Source of the DNA: Microbacterium sp. CH12i
GTDB lineage: Bacteria; Actinomycetota; Actinomycetes; Actinomycetales; Microbacteriaceae
Direction: 5' to 3'
Length of the DNA: 64,000 bases
NCBI RefSeq assembly: GCF_000685355.1
Contig: NZ_JHET01000003.1
Coordinates: 124,001-188,000 of the forward strand
The notes under the pieces were generated by a model, which worked only from the letters and a program-made list of their open reading frames with translations, had not been told where the DNA came from and searched no databases. Positions 47,541 through 57,817 of this stretch are shown piece after piece; the first letter of the stretch is position 1; each line of letters starts with the position of its first letter. The position numbers were made by a program, and so were the translations under genes.

Positions 47541-48209
47541 ATGACTGAACCGACCCCCGAAAACTGGCGCCGCACGGACGAGTTCCTCTCCGACACGCTT
47601 GTCGGGCATGACCCACAGCTGGAGGCCGCGCTCGCCGCGCAGCACGCGGCCGGGCTTCCCGCTATCGAGGTTGCGCCGGTCAGCGGAAAGCTGCTGAACC
47701 TCATCGCCCGGATCAGCGGAGCGCGCCGCGTGCTCGAGATCGGTACGCTCGGCGGTTACTCGACGATCTGGCTGGCACGGGCTGTCGGCGAGGGCGGCAC
47801 AGTGACGACTATCGAGGCGGAACCGGCGAACGCGGCTGTCGCGCGTGCGAGCATCGACGCCGCGGGGCTGGGGGAGCGGGTCGCGATCCGCATCGGGCGC
47901 GCGGCAGACGTGCTCCCGACGCTCGAGGGTTCAGATCCGTTCGACCTGGTCTTCATCGATGCGGATAAGGAGTCGAACACGATCTACCTCGACTGGGCGG
48001 CAAGACTGGGTCGCCCCGGAACCGTGATTTTGCTCGACAACATCGGCCGCGATGGTGAGATTGTCCGAGACGATGCCACGGATCCGCGTGTGACCGGTAC
48101 CCGCGAAGCCCTTCACATGCTCGGGACAGACCCGCGCTTCGACGCCACCGCGCTGCAGACGGTCGGAATCAAGGGCTGGGACGGCATCGCGATTGCCGTA
48201 ATCGTCTGA
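47541..48209 (+). CDS. SAM-dependent O-methyltransferase (family 3, catechol/caffeoyl type)
   Basis: A 222-residue class I methyltransferase with VLEIGTLGGYSTIWLAR (SAM loop), VTTIEAEP, FDLVFIDADKESN (metal-binding DxD region) and ILLDNIGRDG. Cation-dependent members methylate catechols; many bacterial ones have unknown substrates. ATG at 47541 follows GGTGGAG. It is a single gene between the GntR operon and eno. Its last bases are part of a 22-bp tandem duplication. Confidence 0.9.
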   Translation: MTEPTPENWRRTDEFLSDTLVGHDPQLEAALAAQHAAGLPAIEVAPVSGKLLNLIARISGARRVLEIGTLGGYSTIWLARAVGEGGTVTTIEAEPANAAVARASIDAAGLGERVAIRIGRAADVLPTLEGSDPFDLVFIDADKESNTIYLDWAARLGRPGTVILLDNIGRDGEIVRDDATDPRVTGTREALHMLGTDPRFDATALQTVGIKGWDGIAIAVIV

Positions 48210-48235
48210 GGACATTGCCGTAATCGTCTGAGGAC
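48192..48235 (+). repeat. 22-bp tandem duplication over the methyltransferase stop codon
   Basis: Two identical adjacent 22-bp copies (48192-48213 and 48214-48235). Each begins ATTGCCGTAATC and ends TGAGGAC, so the last codons and the TGA stop are repeated immediately downstream. Confidence 0.9.
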
Positions 48236-48312
48236 ACGGGCCTGCGTATGACGGACGCCGCGGGCTAGACTGACCACGGATCGACGACGCTCCACCACAA
48301 CCCTTTCCCTGA

Positions 48313-49608
<1,296 letters not shown>

Positions 49609-49669
49609 ACGCAGCTAAGCCACACACAGTAGTAGACCGCCAGCGAAGCGGCGCAGGGAAGGGGGAGCC

Positions 49670-50197
49670 ATGGCACGACGTCCGGCTCCCCCTTCTCATG
49701 CCCGTAATCAGGCCGCTACTCGTCCGTCGACCACGGCGCCGCGAACTCGGACACGCTCTCGCACCCAGGTTGACGTGCGGGAATGGGCCTCCGGCATCCG
49801 TCTGTCGGGGTTCATGGTCATCATGCTGTCGTTGGTCATACTTGGTGCGTGGGTGCTGGTTCCGACGCTCGGTACGTACATTGATCAGCGACAGAAAATT
49901 GCAGCCCTTGAAGTTTCGGTGAAAGTTAGCGCCGATGAAATCAAGGCGCTCGAACAGGAGCGCGACCGCTGGGACGACCCGGCGTACATCACCACCCAGG
50001 CGCGCGAGCGGCTCTACTATGTCAAACCCGGTGAAGTCGTCTACCTCGTCGACAATGATCTCGACCCGGCATCCCTTCCTCAGGAACAGACTGCGGTCAG
50101 CAAAGAACTCAAAGAGACCCCGGCCGATTGGATGCCGCAGCTCCTGCGAACCGTTGCCGGTGCCGGTCTCGCACAGACCGCGAGCGAAGCTCGCTAA
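49670..50197 (+). CDS. FtsB/DivIC-like septum formation initiator protein
   Basis: A 175-residue single-pass protein: a long basic, Pro/Thr/Arg-rich cytoplasmic N-terminus (1-40), one membrane helix (about 45-68), a coiled coil (DQRQKIAALEVSVKVSADEIKALEQERDRW, about 72-100) and the YITTQARERLYYVKPGEVVYLV motif typical of FtsB/DivIC. It would join the FtsQ/FtsL divisome complex at the septum. Its place directly after eno is the usual one in bacteria. Confidence 0.9.
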   Translation: MARRPAPPSHARNQAATRPSTTAPRTRTRSRTQVDVREWASGIRLSGFMVIMLSLVILGAWVLVPTLGTYIDQRQKIAALEVSVKVSADEIKALEQERDRWDDPAYITTQARERLYYVKPGEVVYLVDNDLDPASLPQEQTAVSKELKETPADWMPQLLRTVAGAGLAQTASEAR

Positions 50198-50233
50198 GGG
50201 CTTCCTCAGGGTTGCCTCCCGTAGGCTGAGCCG

Positions 50234-50754
50234 GTGACGACCCCGCCTTTTGCCCCACCCACGCCCGCCGAGATCGACGTTGTGTCTGCGCAACTCGGCC
50301 GTCCGGCTCGTGGAGTCCTCGGCATCGCCGCACGTTGTGTCTGCGGCAACCCGACGGTCGTCGCCACCAGTCCTCGACTGCCCGACGGCACGCCGTTTCC
50401 GACGTTCTATTATTTGACGCATCCGGCCGCGACCGCCGCGATGTCAACACTCGAAGCCACCCAGGTGATGCCGGAGTTCGCAGCGCTCCTTGCGGATGAC
50501 GAAGCCGTCGCGGCCAGCTACCACGCCGCGCACGCGGCATACCTCGCCGATCGCGCCCAGTTCGGTGACGTTCCGGAGGTCGATGGCATCTCGGCCGGCG
50601 GGATGCGACCCGGGTGAAGTGCCTGCACGCGCTCGCGGGTCACGCGCTCGCCGCGGGGCCCGGGGTCAACCCCATCGGCGATGCGGCACTTGCCCGGTCC
50701 TCCTGGTCTCCACAGCGTTGCCAGTGTGAGGCGCCAGGAGCCGCGACGGCATGA
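50234..50754 (+). CDS. DUF501 protein (frameshifted in this sequence)
   Basis: The repaired 173-residue protein matches the DUF501 family: QLGRPARGVLGIAARCVCGNPTVVAT, PFPTFYYLTHPA and the C-terminal VKCLHALAGHALAAGPGVNPIGD segment with conserved Cys and His. The break is at 50606: GGG-ATG-CG-ACC-CGG must be CCG, giving AGGMPTRVKCLH. Without the repair the protein stops at 127 residues and loses the conserved end. Its true stop overlaps the subtilase start (ATGA), which supports the correction. The function of DUF501 is unknown; it is regularly found between ftsB and a phosphatase or protease gene. Confidence 0.87.
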
Positions 50755-52046
50755 GGATTACGACGATGCTGCGCAGCACCGTCGCGTTTGCGGCGGTGGC
50801 GGCATCCGTCCTGCTCACCGGGGCCACTGCGACTCCGCCGCCGATTCCAGACAAGCCGACGGACCCGGTGCGCGCGGCCGAGTACTGGCTCGATGGTGCC
50901 GGCATCCGCCAAGCGTGGCAGACGACGCGTGGTGCAGGTGTCACTATCGCGATCATCGACACGGGCATCGGCAAGGTGCCGCTGACGTTCGGGGACGCAG
51001 TGCTCGACGGTACAGATGTCTCGGGCAGCGGCTCGCCCGACGGCCGTTCACCCGTTGGCGCCATTGACGGCGATCACGGTTCGTGGGTAGCGTCACTCGC
51101 GGCGGGGCGTGGCAATGCGGATGGCACCGGAATGATCGGCGTGGCGCCCGAGGCGAAGCTGCTCTCGGTGTCGGTGGGTTTCGGCGCCGCCGCGACTGTG
51201 CCTTTCGTTCAGCAGGTGGCAGATGGTGTCCGCTGGGCTGTCGATAACGGCGCCGACATCATCAACATGTCGTTCACGACGAACACGTTGGACTGGGACC
51301 CGAGCTGGGACGATGCGTTTCTCTACGCGTATGAGCACGACGTGGTAATCGTGGTGGCTGCCGGAAACCGTGGCAGCGGCACCGATGTCGTCGGCGCTCC
51401 GGCCACGATTCCCGGTGTGCTCACGGTTGGCGGCGTGGATCAGACCGGAACCGCGAGTGTAGAGGCCTCCACTCAGGGCATCACGATCGCAATCTCAGCC
51501 CCGAGCGAGGGGCTGCTTGGCGTCTCCGCAGACGGCACGCTGACATCATGGAGCGGCACCAGCGGTGCGGCTCCGATCGTCGCGGGCGTCGCGGCGCTGA
51601 TTCGCTCGGCACACCCTGAATTGGATGCCGCGAACGTCATCAACCGCATCATCAAGACGGCGATCCCAGTCCCCGGCGTGACCAAGGTCCCAGACAAGCT
51701 CTACGGATACGGCCTGCTGGATGCATCACGGGCGGTATCGGCATCGGTTTCGCTCGTCGATGAGAACCCGATGGGTGATCTCGCAGAGTGGGTGCGGCTG
51801 TATCGACGGGCCGAGGCCGAGCCTCTGCCCGACCCGGAGGTGACGCCGATTGCGGTCGAACCATTGCCTGCCGCAGACCCGCCCACTGAGGCTGGTTCGC
51901 CGCTGGTACCGAGTGTCGAATCGTTGCGATATGGGACTCTGCCGCTCATTGCACTTACAGTGCCTGGTATTCTTATCGGGCTAGGCGTCACCGCTGCTGC
52001 CCGGCGCATCCGAACGGCGCGCAAGCAAAGCACGCCAGCACCCTGA
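50751..52046 (+). CDS. S8-family subtilisin-like protease, membrane-anchored (mycosin-like)
   Basis: A 431-residue exported protease. Signal peptide (1-27), catalytic Asp70 in AIIDTGIG, His109 in GDHGSWVAS and Ser271 in SGTSGAAP, with the oxyanion Asn in AAGNRGSG. An acidic Pro-rich linker (340-390) and a C-terminal membrane helix (about 395-415) are followed by a basic tail. This layout is like mycosins, but no type VII secretion genes are in the window, so it is probably a housekeeping surface protease. Confidence 0.92.
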   Translation: MRITTMLRSTVAFAAVAASVLLTGATATPPPIPDKPTDPVRAAEYWLDGAGIRQAWQTTRGAGVTIAIIDTGIGKVPLTFGDAVLDGTDVSGSGSPDGRSPVGAIDGDHGSWVASLAAGRGNADGTGMIGVAPEAKLLSVSVGFGAAATVPFVQQVADGVRWAVDNGADIINMSFTTNTLDWDPSWDDAFLYAYEHDVVIVVAAGNRGSGTDVVGAPATIPGVLTVGGVDQTGTASVEASTQGITIAISAPSEGLLGVSADGTLTSWSGTSGAAPIVAGVAALIRSAHPELDAANVINRIIKTAIPVPGVTKVPDKLYGYGLLDASRAVSASVSLVDENPMGDLAEWVRLYRRAEAEPLPDPEVTPIAVEPLPAADPPTEAGSPLVPSVESLRYGTLPLIALTVPGILIGLGVTAAARRIRTARKQSTPAP

Positions 52047-52063
52047 CGAGGAGTTGTCCACCT

Positions 52064-53514
52064 GTGCCCAAGATCCTGATTGTCGGCGGCGGTTATGCGG
52101 GTTTCTACACTGCGTGGAAGCTCGAAAAACACCTCCGCAAGGGCGAAGCCGACGTGACCATGGTCGACCCGCTGCCGTACATGACTTACTTGCCTTTCCT
52201 TCCGGAAGTTGCAGCGGGATCGATCGAGCCGCGCCACGCAGTGGTCTCTACTCGACGTCACCTCAAGCGCACGAACGTCGTCGCGGCGAAGGTCACGAAC
52301 ATCGATCACGCGAACAAGGTCGCCACAATCACTCCCGCCGAGGGGCAGTCGTACGAGTTCGAGTACGACCAGATCGTGGTCACCGCGGGCTCTGTCTCAC
52401 GCACCTTCCCGATCCCCGGTATCGCCGACAATGCGATCGGCATGAAGTCGATCGAAGAGGCTGTCTGGGTCCGTGACAAGTTGCTGTCGAACTTCGACAA
52501 GGCAGCAGCGCTCCCGGCTGGTCCTGAGCGCGAGCGACTGCTGACGGTCGTCGTGGTCGGTGGCGGGTTCGCCGGTATCGAGGTTTTTGCCGAGCTTCGC
52601 TCCTTCGCCTCTGCACTGCTCAAGCGCTACCCGCAACTCTCCTTCGACGAGACGCACTTCCACCTCATCGAGGCCATGGGGCGCATCATGCCGGAGGTTT
52701 CGCTGAAGACCAGCGAATGGGTCCTCAAGGATCTCGCCAAGCGCGGTGCGAACGTGCACCTCGACACTCAGGTGACGGGCGCCGTGAACGGCGACGTGCA
52801 GACCTCAGCAGGCGACGTCATCCCGACCGACATCATCGTGTGGACGGCCGGTGTGATGGCCAACCCGCAGGTGGTGCGTGCCGGTGACCTGCCCACCGAA
52901 GAGCGCGGTCGTATTCGTGCGGAGGCCACGCTGCGCGTCGTTGACGCCGACGGCAATGTTGTCGACGGTGCCTGGACTGCCGGAGACGTCTCGGCCGTTC
53001 CTGATCTGACCGGTGGCGGTGTCGGCGGCTTCTGCGTTCCGAACGCCCAGCACGCTGTCCGTCAGGCGAAGCGTCTCGCGAAGAACCTGGTTGGGGTGCT
53101 TCGCGGCGAAGAGCCGATCGACTACGTGCACAAGAACCTTGGTGCCGTTGCGGGCCTCGGCCTGGGCACTGGTGTCTTCCAGTCCGGCAACCTCGCGCTC
53201 AAGGGCTTCGTTGCCTGGATCGCGCACCGTGGCTACCACGGCCTTGCCATGCCGACCTGGGAGCGCAAGTTCCGCGTGCTGTGGGGCTGGTGGAACAACC
53301 TGTGGCTTGACCGCGACATCGTCAACCTCGAGAAGGTTCAGGAGCCGCGCGCATCTTCGAAGAATTCGCCTCGCGCCCGCGCCCGACGACGGATGCTGCC
53401 CCGGCCGCTGCGGCGAAGCCTGCTGCTGAGAAGCCCGCTGAGGCAGAGAAGGCGCCGGCTAAGAAGCCTGCCGCGAAGCAGGCTCCGGCTAAGAGCGCGG
53501 CTGGCGCTCGCTAG
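52064..53514 (+). CDS. ndh: type II NADH dehydrogenase (NDH-2; frameshifted near its 3' end)
   Basis: The repaired 483-residue FAD enzyme has the first dinucleotide loop ILIVGGGYAGFYTAWKLE, the second VVVVGGGFAGIEVFAEL and VWTAGVMANP. The C-terminal amphipathic region AWIAHRGYHGLAMPTWERK probably binds the membrane. It passes electrons from NADH to menaquinone without pumping protons. The break is at about 53348 (EPR then RIFEEFASRPRPTTD). With one base added the protein ends in an Ala/Lys/Pro-rich tail and TAG at 53512; without it the frame runs on through the terminator and the tRNA gene. GTG start with GAGGAG upstream. Confidence 0.9.
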
Positions 53515-53532
53515 CCACCCGCTTCTCCAACG

Positions 53533-53571
53533 AAACGACCGCCCTTCCGATATTCGGGAGGGCGGTCGTTT
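53533..53571 (+). terminator. terminator after ndh
   Basis: Strong hairpin AAACGACCGCCCTTCCGA with its complement TCGGGAGGGCGGTCGTTT (53533-53571), one mismatch, 4-nt loop, ending in GTTTGTG. It follows the corrected ndh stop by 18 bp and, from the other side, the tRNA 3' end by 28 bp, so it can serve both strands. Confidence 0.85.
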
Positions 53572-53599
53572 GTGTTCTCAGTGGTGTACGAAGTTTCGG

Positions 53600-53672
53600 T
53601 GCCCCCACTGGGACTCGAACCCAGACTGTAGCGATTTTAAGTCGCCTGCCTCTGCCATTGGGCTATGGGGGC
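53600..53672 (-). tRNA. tRNA with UAA anticodon (Leu), short variable arm
   Basis: A 73-nt cloverleaf on the minus strand: acceptor GCCCCCA/TGGGGGC, D arm GCC...GGC, anticodon stem GGCGA/TCGCT around loop CTTAAAA (anticodon TAA), 5-nt variable loop ACAGT, and T arm CTGGG-TTCGAGT-CCCAG. Discriminator A73, then CC but no encoded CCA. The anticodon reads the leucine codon UUA. The short variable arm is unusual for a leucine tRNA, which normally has a long one. Confidence 0.9.
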
Positions 53673-53726
53673 GTGCATCATAAGCCTAGCCGCGCGAATC
53701 CTCTGCCCACGTCGTAGGGTGGGAGA

Positions 53727-54962
53727 GTGCTCGACCTCACTGCTGACCTGGGCCCCGTAGATTCGCGATCTCGCGCGTGGGAGAATCCTGCTGCGTGGTG
53801 GCCGAGGCTGACGGATACCACCGCGCATCTGTCTGCGCCCGTCGCTGTCATTGACCTTGAGGCGCTGCGTCACAACGCAATGGATCTGCTGGTGCGTTCC
53901 GGCGGCATCCCGATCCGAGTGGCATCCAAATCAGTGCGTGTGCGATCCGTGCTCGATGCTGTGCTGCGTATTCCGGGGTATCGCGGCATCCTCTCGTTCT
54001 CGCTCGCGGAAGCGCTGTGGCTGGCTGAGACGCACGATGACATCGTGCTCGGGTACCCGACGGCGGATCGTGCGGGGCTCGAGCGACTCGTGCACGATGA
54101 GGTCGCAGCATCCCGGATCACTCTGATGGTCGATGACGTCTCGCACCTCGACCTCATTGACAGCATTTCCGCACCTGATCAGCGTGAGCCGATCCGCGTC
54201 GCTATTGATGCGGATGCCTCGTGGCGGTCTGCGCTACTTGGACATATCGGCGTGCGGCGATCGCCGCTTTTTACCGCGGCCGACGTTGCGGCGTTCGCCC
54301 GCAAGATCACTGGACGCCCGGGATTTCGGCTCGTGGGGTTGCAGATGTACGAGGCACAGATCGCCGGTCAGGGCGACAACGGTCCGGATGGGCCGGTGAT
54401 CCGCAGGGTTCAGGCTCGTTCGCGCGACGAGTTGCGTGTGCGTCGCGCTGAGATCGCCAATGCACTCACCGAGATCGCGCCGCTGGAGTTTCTGAATGGC
54501 GGCGGTACAGGTTCGTTGGAATTCACGGGCAGCGATGAATCCGTCACCGAGGCCTCGGCCGGTAGTGGCCTGCTTGGCGGACACCTCTTCGACGGCTATC
54601 GGTCATTCCGACCAGCGCCCGCAGCGGCATTCGCCTATGACGTCGTTCGTCGGCCAGCGGGCGATATCGCCACGGTGCTGGGTGGCGGATGGATCGCCTC
54701 TGGTCCGGCGCTCGCTTCACGCCAGCCGCTGCCGGTATGGCCCGCGGGGCTGCGCACGATGCCCAGGGAAGCCGCTGGAGAGGTGCAGACGCCCCTTCAG
54801 GGTGGTGCGGCTCGCGCTCTGAAACTCGGCGACCGGGTGTGGTTCCGGCACGCCAAGAGCGGCGAGCCTGCCGAGCGCATCGATGCCTATCAACTGGTTT
54901 CAGGTACGCAGGTGATCGACGAGCTTCCGACGTATCGCGGTGAAGGAAAGGCGTTCCTGTGA
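53727..54962 (+). CDS. PLP-dependent fold-III enzyme (D-threonine aldolase / alanine racemase-like)
   Basis: A 411-residue protein with an alanine-racemase-type N-terminal barrel: PVAVIDLEALRHNAMDLL, the PLP lysine Lys68 in VASKSVRV, GLQMYEAQIAG, and a GGGTGS phosphate-binding loop near 260. A C-terminal beta domain follows, with the GDRVWFRHAKSGEPAERIDAY segment containing the His typical of D-threonine aldolase-like enzymes. It probably acts on a D-amino acid or hydroxy-amino acid. It overlaps the sugar oxidase gene by 4 bp (GTGA), suggesting a shared job, which is unknown. Confidence 0.82.
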   Translation: MLDLTADLGPVDSRSRAWENPAAWWPRLTDTTAHLSAPVAVIDLEALRHNAMDLLVRSGGIPIRVASKSVRVRSVLDAVLRIPGYRGILSFSLAEALWLAETHDDIVLGYPTADRAGLERLVHDEVAASRITLMVDDVSHLDLIDSISAPDQREPIRVAIDADASWRSALLGHIGVRRSPLFTAADVAAFARKITGRPGFRLVGLQMYEAQIAGQGDNGPDGPVIRRVQARSRDELRVRRAEIANALTEIAPLEFLNGGGTGSLEFTGSDESVTEASAGSGLLGGHLFDGYRSFRPAPAAAFAYDVVRRPAGDIATVLGGGWIASGPALASRQPLPVWPAGLRTMPREAAGEVQTPLQGGAARALKLGDRVWFRHAKSGEPAERIDAYQLVSGTQVIDELPTYRGEGKAFL

Positions 54963-56272
54963 CCCGACCTGGTGGTACGTGGCAGAACTGGGCACGTTCG
55001 GCACAGGTCAAACCGACCAGCGTTGAACGCCCGCGCAGCGCGGAGGGTGTGCAGCGGGCGGTGCAAGCGGCCCTCGCCCACAATCTCCCTATCAAAGCCG
55101 TCGGTGCCGGGCACAGCTTCACCGGAATCGCGGTAGCGCCCGGCGTCTTGCTCGAGCTCGATGACATGCAGGGACTGGCGTCGATCGAACCCGATCGGGC
55201 CAGGGTGACCCTTCTCGCTGGCACCCGCCTGCACCGCATCCCTCGCCTCCTCGCGCCGCACGGGCTCGCGATGCAGAACCTCGGCGATATTGACCGTCAG
55301 TCGATCTCCGGCGCAATCTCGACAGGAACGCACGGTACAGGCGCGCGTTTTGGTGGGCTTGCGACGCAAGTCGTCGGCGTCACGCTAATCTCGGCGGCCG
55401 GCGAGTTCCTTCGCGTGAACGAGACCGAGAACGCCGAGCTACTGCCTGCCGTCGCGCTCGGACTTGGCGCGCTAGGTATCCTCGTCGACGTCACGCTGCA
55501 GTGCGTCCCCGCCTTCGTCATGCACGCGATCGACGAGCCGCTCCCCATCGAGGACGTTCTTGCGACGCTCGACGAGCGGGTCGCAGCATCCGATCATTTT
55601 GAGTTCTACTGGTTCCCCCACACCGACATCGCGCTCACCAAGCGGCAGAGCAGACTGCCGGAGTCCACGCCTCGACGGCCGCTGCCTCGTGTCGGCCGCT
55701 GGATCGATGAGACCCTGCTCTCGAACGGCGTCTATCGCGCCGTGTGTGACGCGGCGCGAACGATCCCTGCGATCACCCCGCCCTTCAATCGCCTTGCAGT
55801 GAAGCTCACTGGGGATCGTGAGTACACCGACCGTTCGCATGTGGTGCTTACGCAGAGTCGAACCGTGCGGTTCCGCGAGATGGAGTACGCGTTGCCGGCC
55901 GAGAACGTGATCCACGCCTTCAGAGCAGTACAGGCGCTGATAGCTCAGCGCGGTTGGCGGATCGAGTTTCCGGTCGAGGTGCGCTTTGCCGAAGCCGACG
56001 ACCGTTGGCTCTCTACCGCATATGACCGAGCGAGCGGATACATCGCGGTGCACCGATACTGGCGCGCCGATCCCACCGAGTACTTCGAAGCGGTCGAGCG
56101 AATCTGCCTCGAACACGGCGGAAGGCCACACTGGGGCAAGCTCCACACCCTTGACTCCGAGCAGCTGCGCACCCGGTACCCGCGGTTCACCGATTTTGTG
56201 GCGGTGCGCGACCGGCTCGATCCTGAGCGCCGTTTTGCCAATCGCTATCTTGACCGAGTACTCGGAGAATGA
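54959..56272 (+). CDS. FAD-linked sugar-lactone/alditol oxidase (D-arabinono-1,4-lactone oxidase family)
   Basis: A 437-residue vanillyl-alcohol-oxidase-fold flavoprotein. N-terminal FAD-binding part with SAEGVQRAVQAAL, VGAGHSFTGIAVAPG (the His that may bind FAD covalently) and SISGAISTGTHGTG. C-terminal ALO domain with PVEVRFAEADDRWLS and the RPHWGKLHTL end, which supplies active-site residues. Related actinobacterial enzymes oxidise xylitol, sorbitol or gulono/arabinono-lactones with oxygen. The substrate is not fixed by sequence. Translationally coupled to the preceding PLP enzyme. Confidence 0.88.
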   Translation: MTRPGGTWQNWARSAQVKPTSVERPRSAEGVQRAVQAALAHNLPIKAVGAGHSFTGIAVAPGVLLELDDMQGLASIEPDRARVTLLAGTRLHRIPRLLAPHGLAMQNLGDIDRQSISGAISTGTHGTGARFGGLATQVVGVTLISAAGEFLRVNETENAELLPAVALGLGALGILVDVTLQCVPAFVMHAIDEPLPIEDVLATLDERVAASDHFEFYWFPHTDIALTKRQSRLPESTPRRPLPRVGRWIDETLLSNGVYRAVCDAARTIPAITPPFNRLAVKLTGDREYTDRSHVVLTQSRTVRFREMEYALPAENVIHAFRAVQALIAQRGWRIEFPVEVRFAEADDRWLSTAYDRASGYIAVHRYWRADPTEYFEAVERICLEHGGRPHWGKLHTLDSEQLRTRYPRFTDFVAVRDRLDPERRFANRYLDRVLGE

Positions 56273-56344
56273 CGCGTCGCCCAGTCGCTGTGCAGACTGC
56301 GCGGTTAGGATGAAGAAAATTCGGTTCAAGGGGGGTTGTGTGCC

Positions 56345-56911
56345 ATGGAGTGGCTCATTCCGGTTGTGATCATCGTCGCGGTGCTGGTAGTCATCGGCAT
56401 CTATCTCTGGGCGACGTACAACTCCTTGGTGCAACTGAAGATTCGTGTCGATGAGGCATGGAGCGGCATCACGGTGCAACTCAAGCGACGTGCAGACCTG
56501 ATCCCGAATCTCATCGAGACGGTCAAGGGGTACGCCTCACACGAGAAGGCCGTCTTCGAGAACGTCACGCGCGCCCGCGCCGAGACGCTTTCAGCGGGGA
56601 GTCCCGGCGAGGCCGGCATCGCCGAAGGACACCTGCAGCAGGCACTGAAGAGCCTGTTCGCGGTGGCTGAGGCCTACCCGCAGTTGCAGGCGAGCCAGAA
56701 CTTCCTTCAGGTGCAGCACGCTCTCGTCGACACCGAAGACAAGGTGCAGGCCGCTCGTCGCTTCTACAACGGTGGTGTGCGCGAGCTGAACACGAAGATC
56801 AGGGTCTTCCCGAACAACCTGTTCGCCCGTGGACTCGGCTTCACCGAGCGGGAGTTCTTCGAGGTCGCCGACAGCGCTGCGATCGCCGAGCCGCCGCGCG
56901 TACAGTTCTGA
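56345..56911 (+). CDS. lemA: LemA family protein
   Basis: A 188-residue LemA protein: N-terminal membrane helix (about 4-24), then NSLVQLKIRVDEAWSGITVQLKRRADLIPNLIETVKGYASHE, the family signature, and a C-terminal coiled coil ending FFEVAD. LemA proteins have a short external N-terminus and a cytoplasmic helical bundle; the function is poorly known. ATG at 56345 follows AAGGGGGG. No partner gene (DUF2207 or HtpX) follows; the next gene is convergent. Confidence 0.93.
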   Translation: MEWLIPVVIIVAVLVVIGIYLWATYNSLVQLKIRVDEAWSGITVQLKRRADLIPNLIETVKGYASHEKAVFENVTRARAETLSAGSPGEAGIAEGHLQQALKSLFAVAEAYPQLQASQNFLQVQHALVDTEDKVQAARRFYNGGVRELNTKIRVFPNNLFARGLGFTEREFFEVADSAAIAEPPRVQF

Positions 56912-56932
56912 CACGTCACGACCTTCAGCGCT

Positions 56933-57817
56933 TCACCACACCGACAACACGATGTCGTCTGCCGTGAACGTGACGTCTCCGCGCAGCGCCCAGTTCACCG
57001 TGCGGTAGCTCAGGGTCTTCGTTGAGCCGTCGAGCGCGATTCCGGTAATCGTAGCGACGAGCGTGCCGCCGCCGGCCTGAAACGTTGTGGGTGTGAGTGC
57101 GAGCTTCGGTGTCTGCTCAATGCGGTAATTGATCCCGCTCAGCGTGGCGAAGTCGGCAGCCCACGGAATGCTGATGCCACAGGATGCTCGCACCTCTGCT
57201 GCCGCCTGTGTGCAGGTCGCCAGATATTCGTCGAGCTGTTCCTGCGCGGCGGTGGTTGCTGCGGGCTGAAGTGTCGCCTCGAGAGCCACGTCCTGAGCGC
57301 TGCCAGGCAACACCTGGATCACCGTGCTGCCTTTTAGGAACTCGGCAGGGGTCGCGACAACCTCGTATTCTGCCGGCAGCAGCGCGATCGTGGCATCCGG
57401 TGTGAGCAGCGCGGCGCCGATCCCGGCTGGTGCGTCGACCTGGACGGTGCCCAACGCCGTTGCCGCATCCGGCACCCACTGCCCGGAGTCTTGGATCATC
57501 GTGATCTCGGCGTCGAATTTCTCACCTGCAAGTGCGTACGAGACCTGGACGACCGTCGAGGAATCGGTGGCCGCAGAGGACTTAACGGCAACATCACTGA
57601 GGTGATTGCGCGCAGCGGCGAAGGCGGCTGCCGCTTCTGTCGAAACCTCGACGCCGGTGGCTTCGAGGGCCGCCACATCGCTGTTTTCTAGCGCATGCAA
57701 ATACGCCAAGGCTTGATCCTCGGCGCCGCTGGCTCGGGGGATCAGCAGCACTGCGGCACCCGCGGCTACGACGAGCACGGCTGCGGCTCCCGCGATCCAG
57801 TAGGTGCGGCGTCTCAT
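56933..57817 (-). CDS. hypothetical membrane-anchored extracytoplasmic protein
   Basis: A 294-residue protein of no recognised family. A basic start and one hydrophobic helix (about 6-27) give a signal anchor; the rest is an Ala/Thr/Val-rich domain that should lie outside the membrane. An NTF2-like segment (EDQALAYLHALENSDVAALEATG) is followed by two beta-rich parts and two cysteines in ATCTQ and ASCGI. AAGGA precedes the ATG, which overlaps the stop of the YcaQ-like gene, so both may be co-transcribed. Confidence 0.6.
   Translation of the reverse strand: MRRRTYWIAGAAAVLVVAAGAAVLLIPRASGAEDQALAYLHALENSDVAALEATGVEVSTEAAAAFAAARNHLSDVAVKSSAATDSSTVVQVSYALAGEKFDAEITMIQDSGQWVPDAATALGTVQVDAPAGIGAALLTPDATIALLPAEYEVVATPAEFLKGSTVIQVLPGSAQDVALEATLQPAATTAAQEQLDEYLATCTQAAAEVRASCGISIPWAADFATLSGINYRIEQTPKLALTPTTFQAGGGTLVATITGIALDGSTKTLSYRTVNWALRGDVTFTADDIVLSVW

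Noticed and set aside
50751..52046. Type VII secretion mycosin
   Set aside because: The architecture is similar, but no esx, ecc or WXG100 genes are nearby and the gene sits in the eno-ftsB-DUF501 run.
53515..53683. NADH dehydrogenase frame running on through the tRNA gene
   Set aside because: It arises from the frameshift at about 53348; the repaired frame stops at 53514 before a good terminator.
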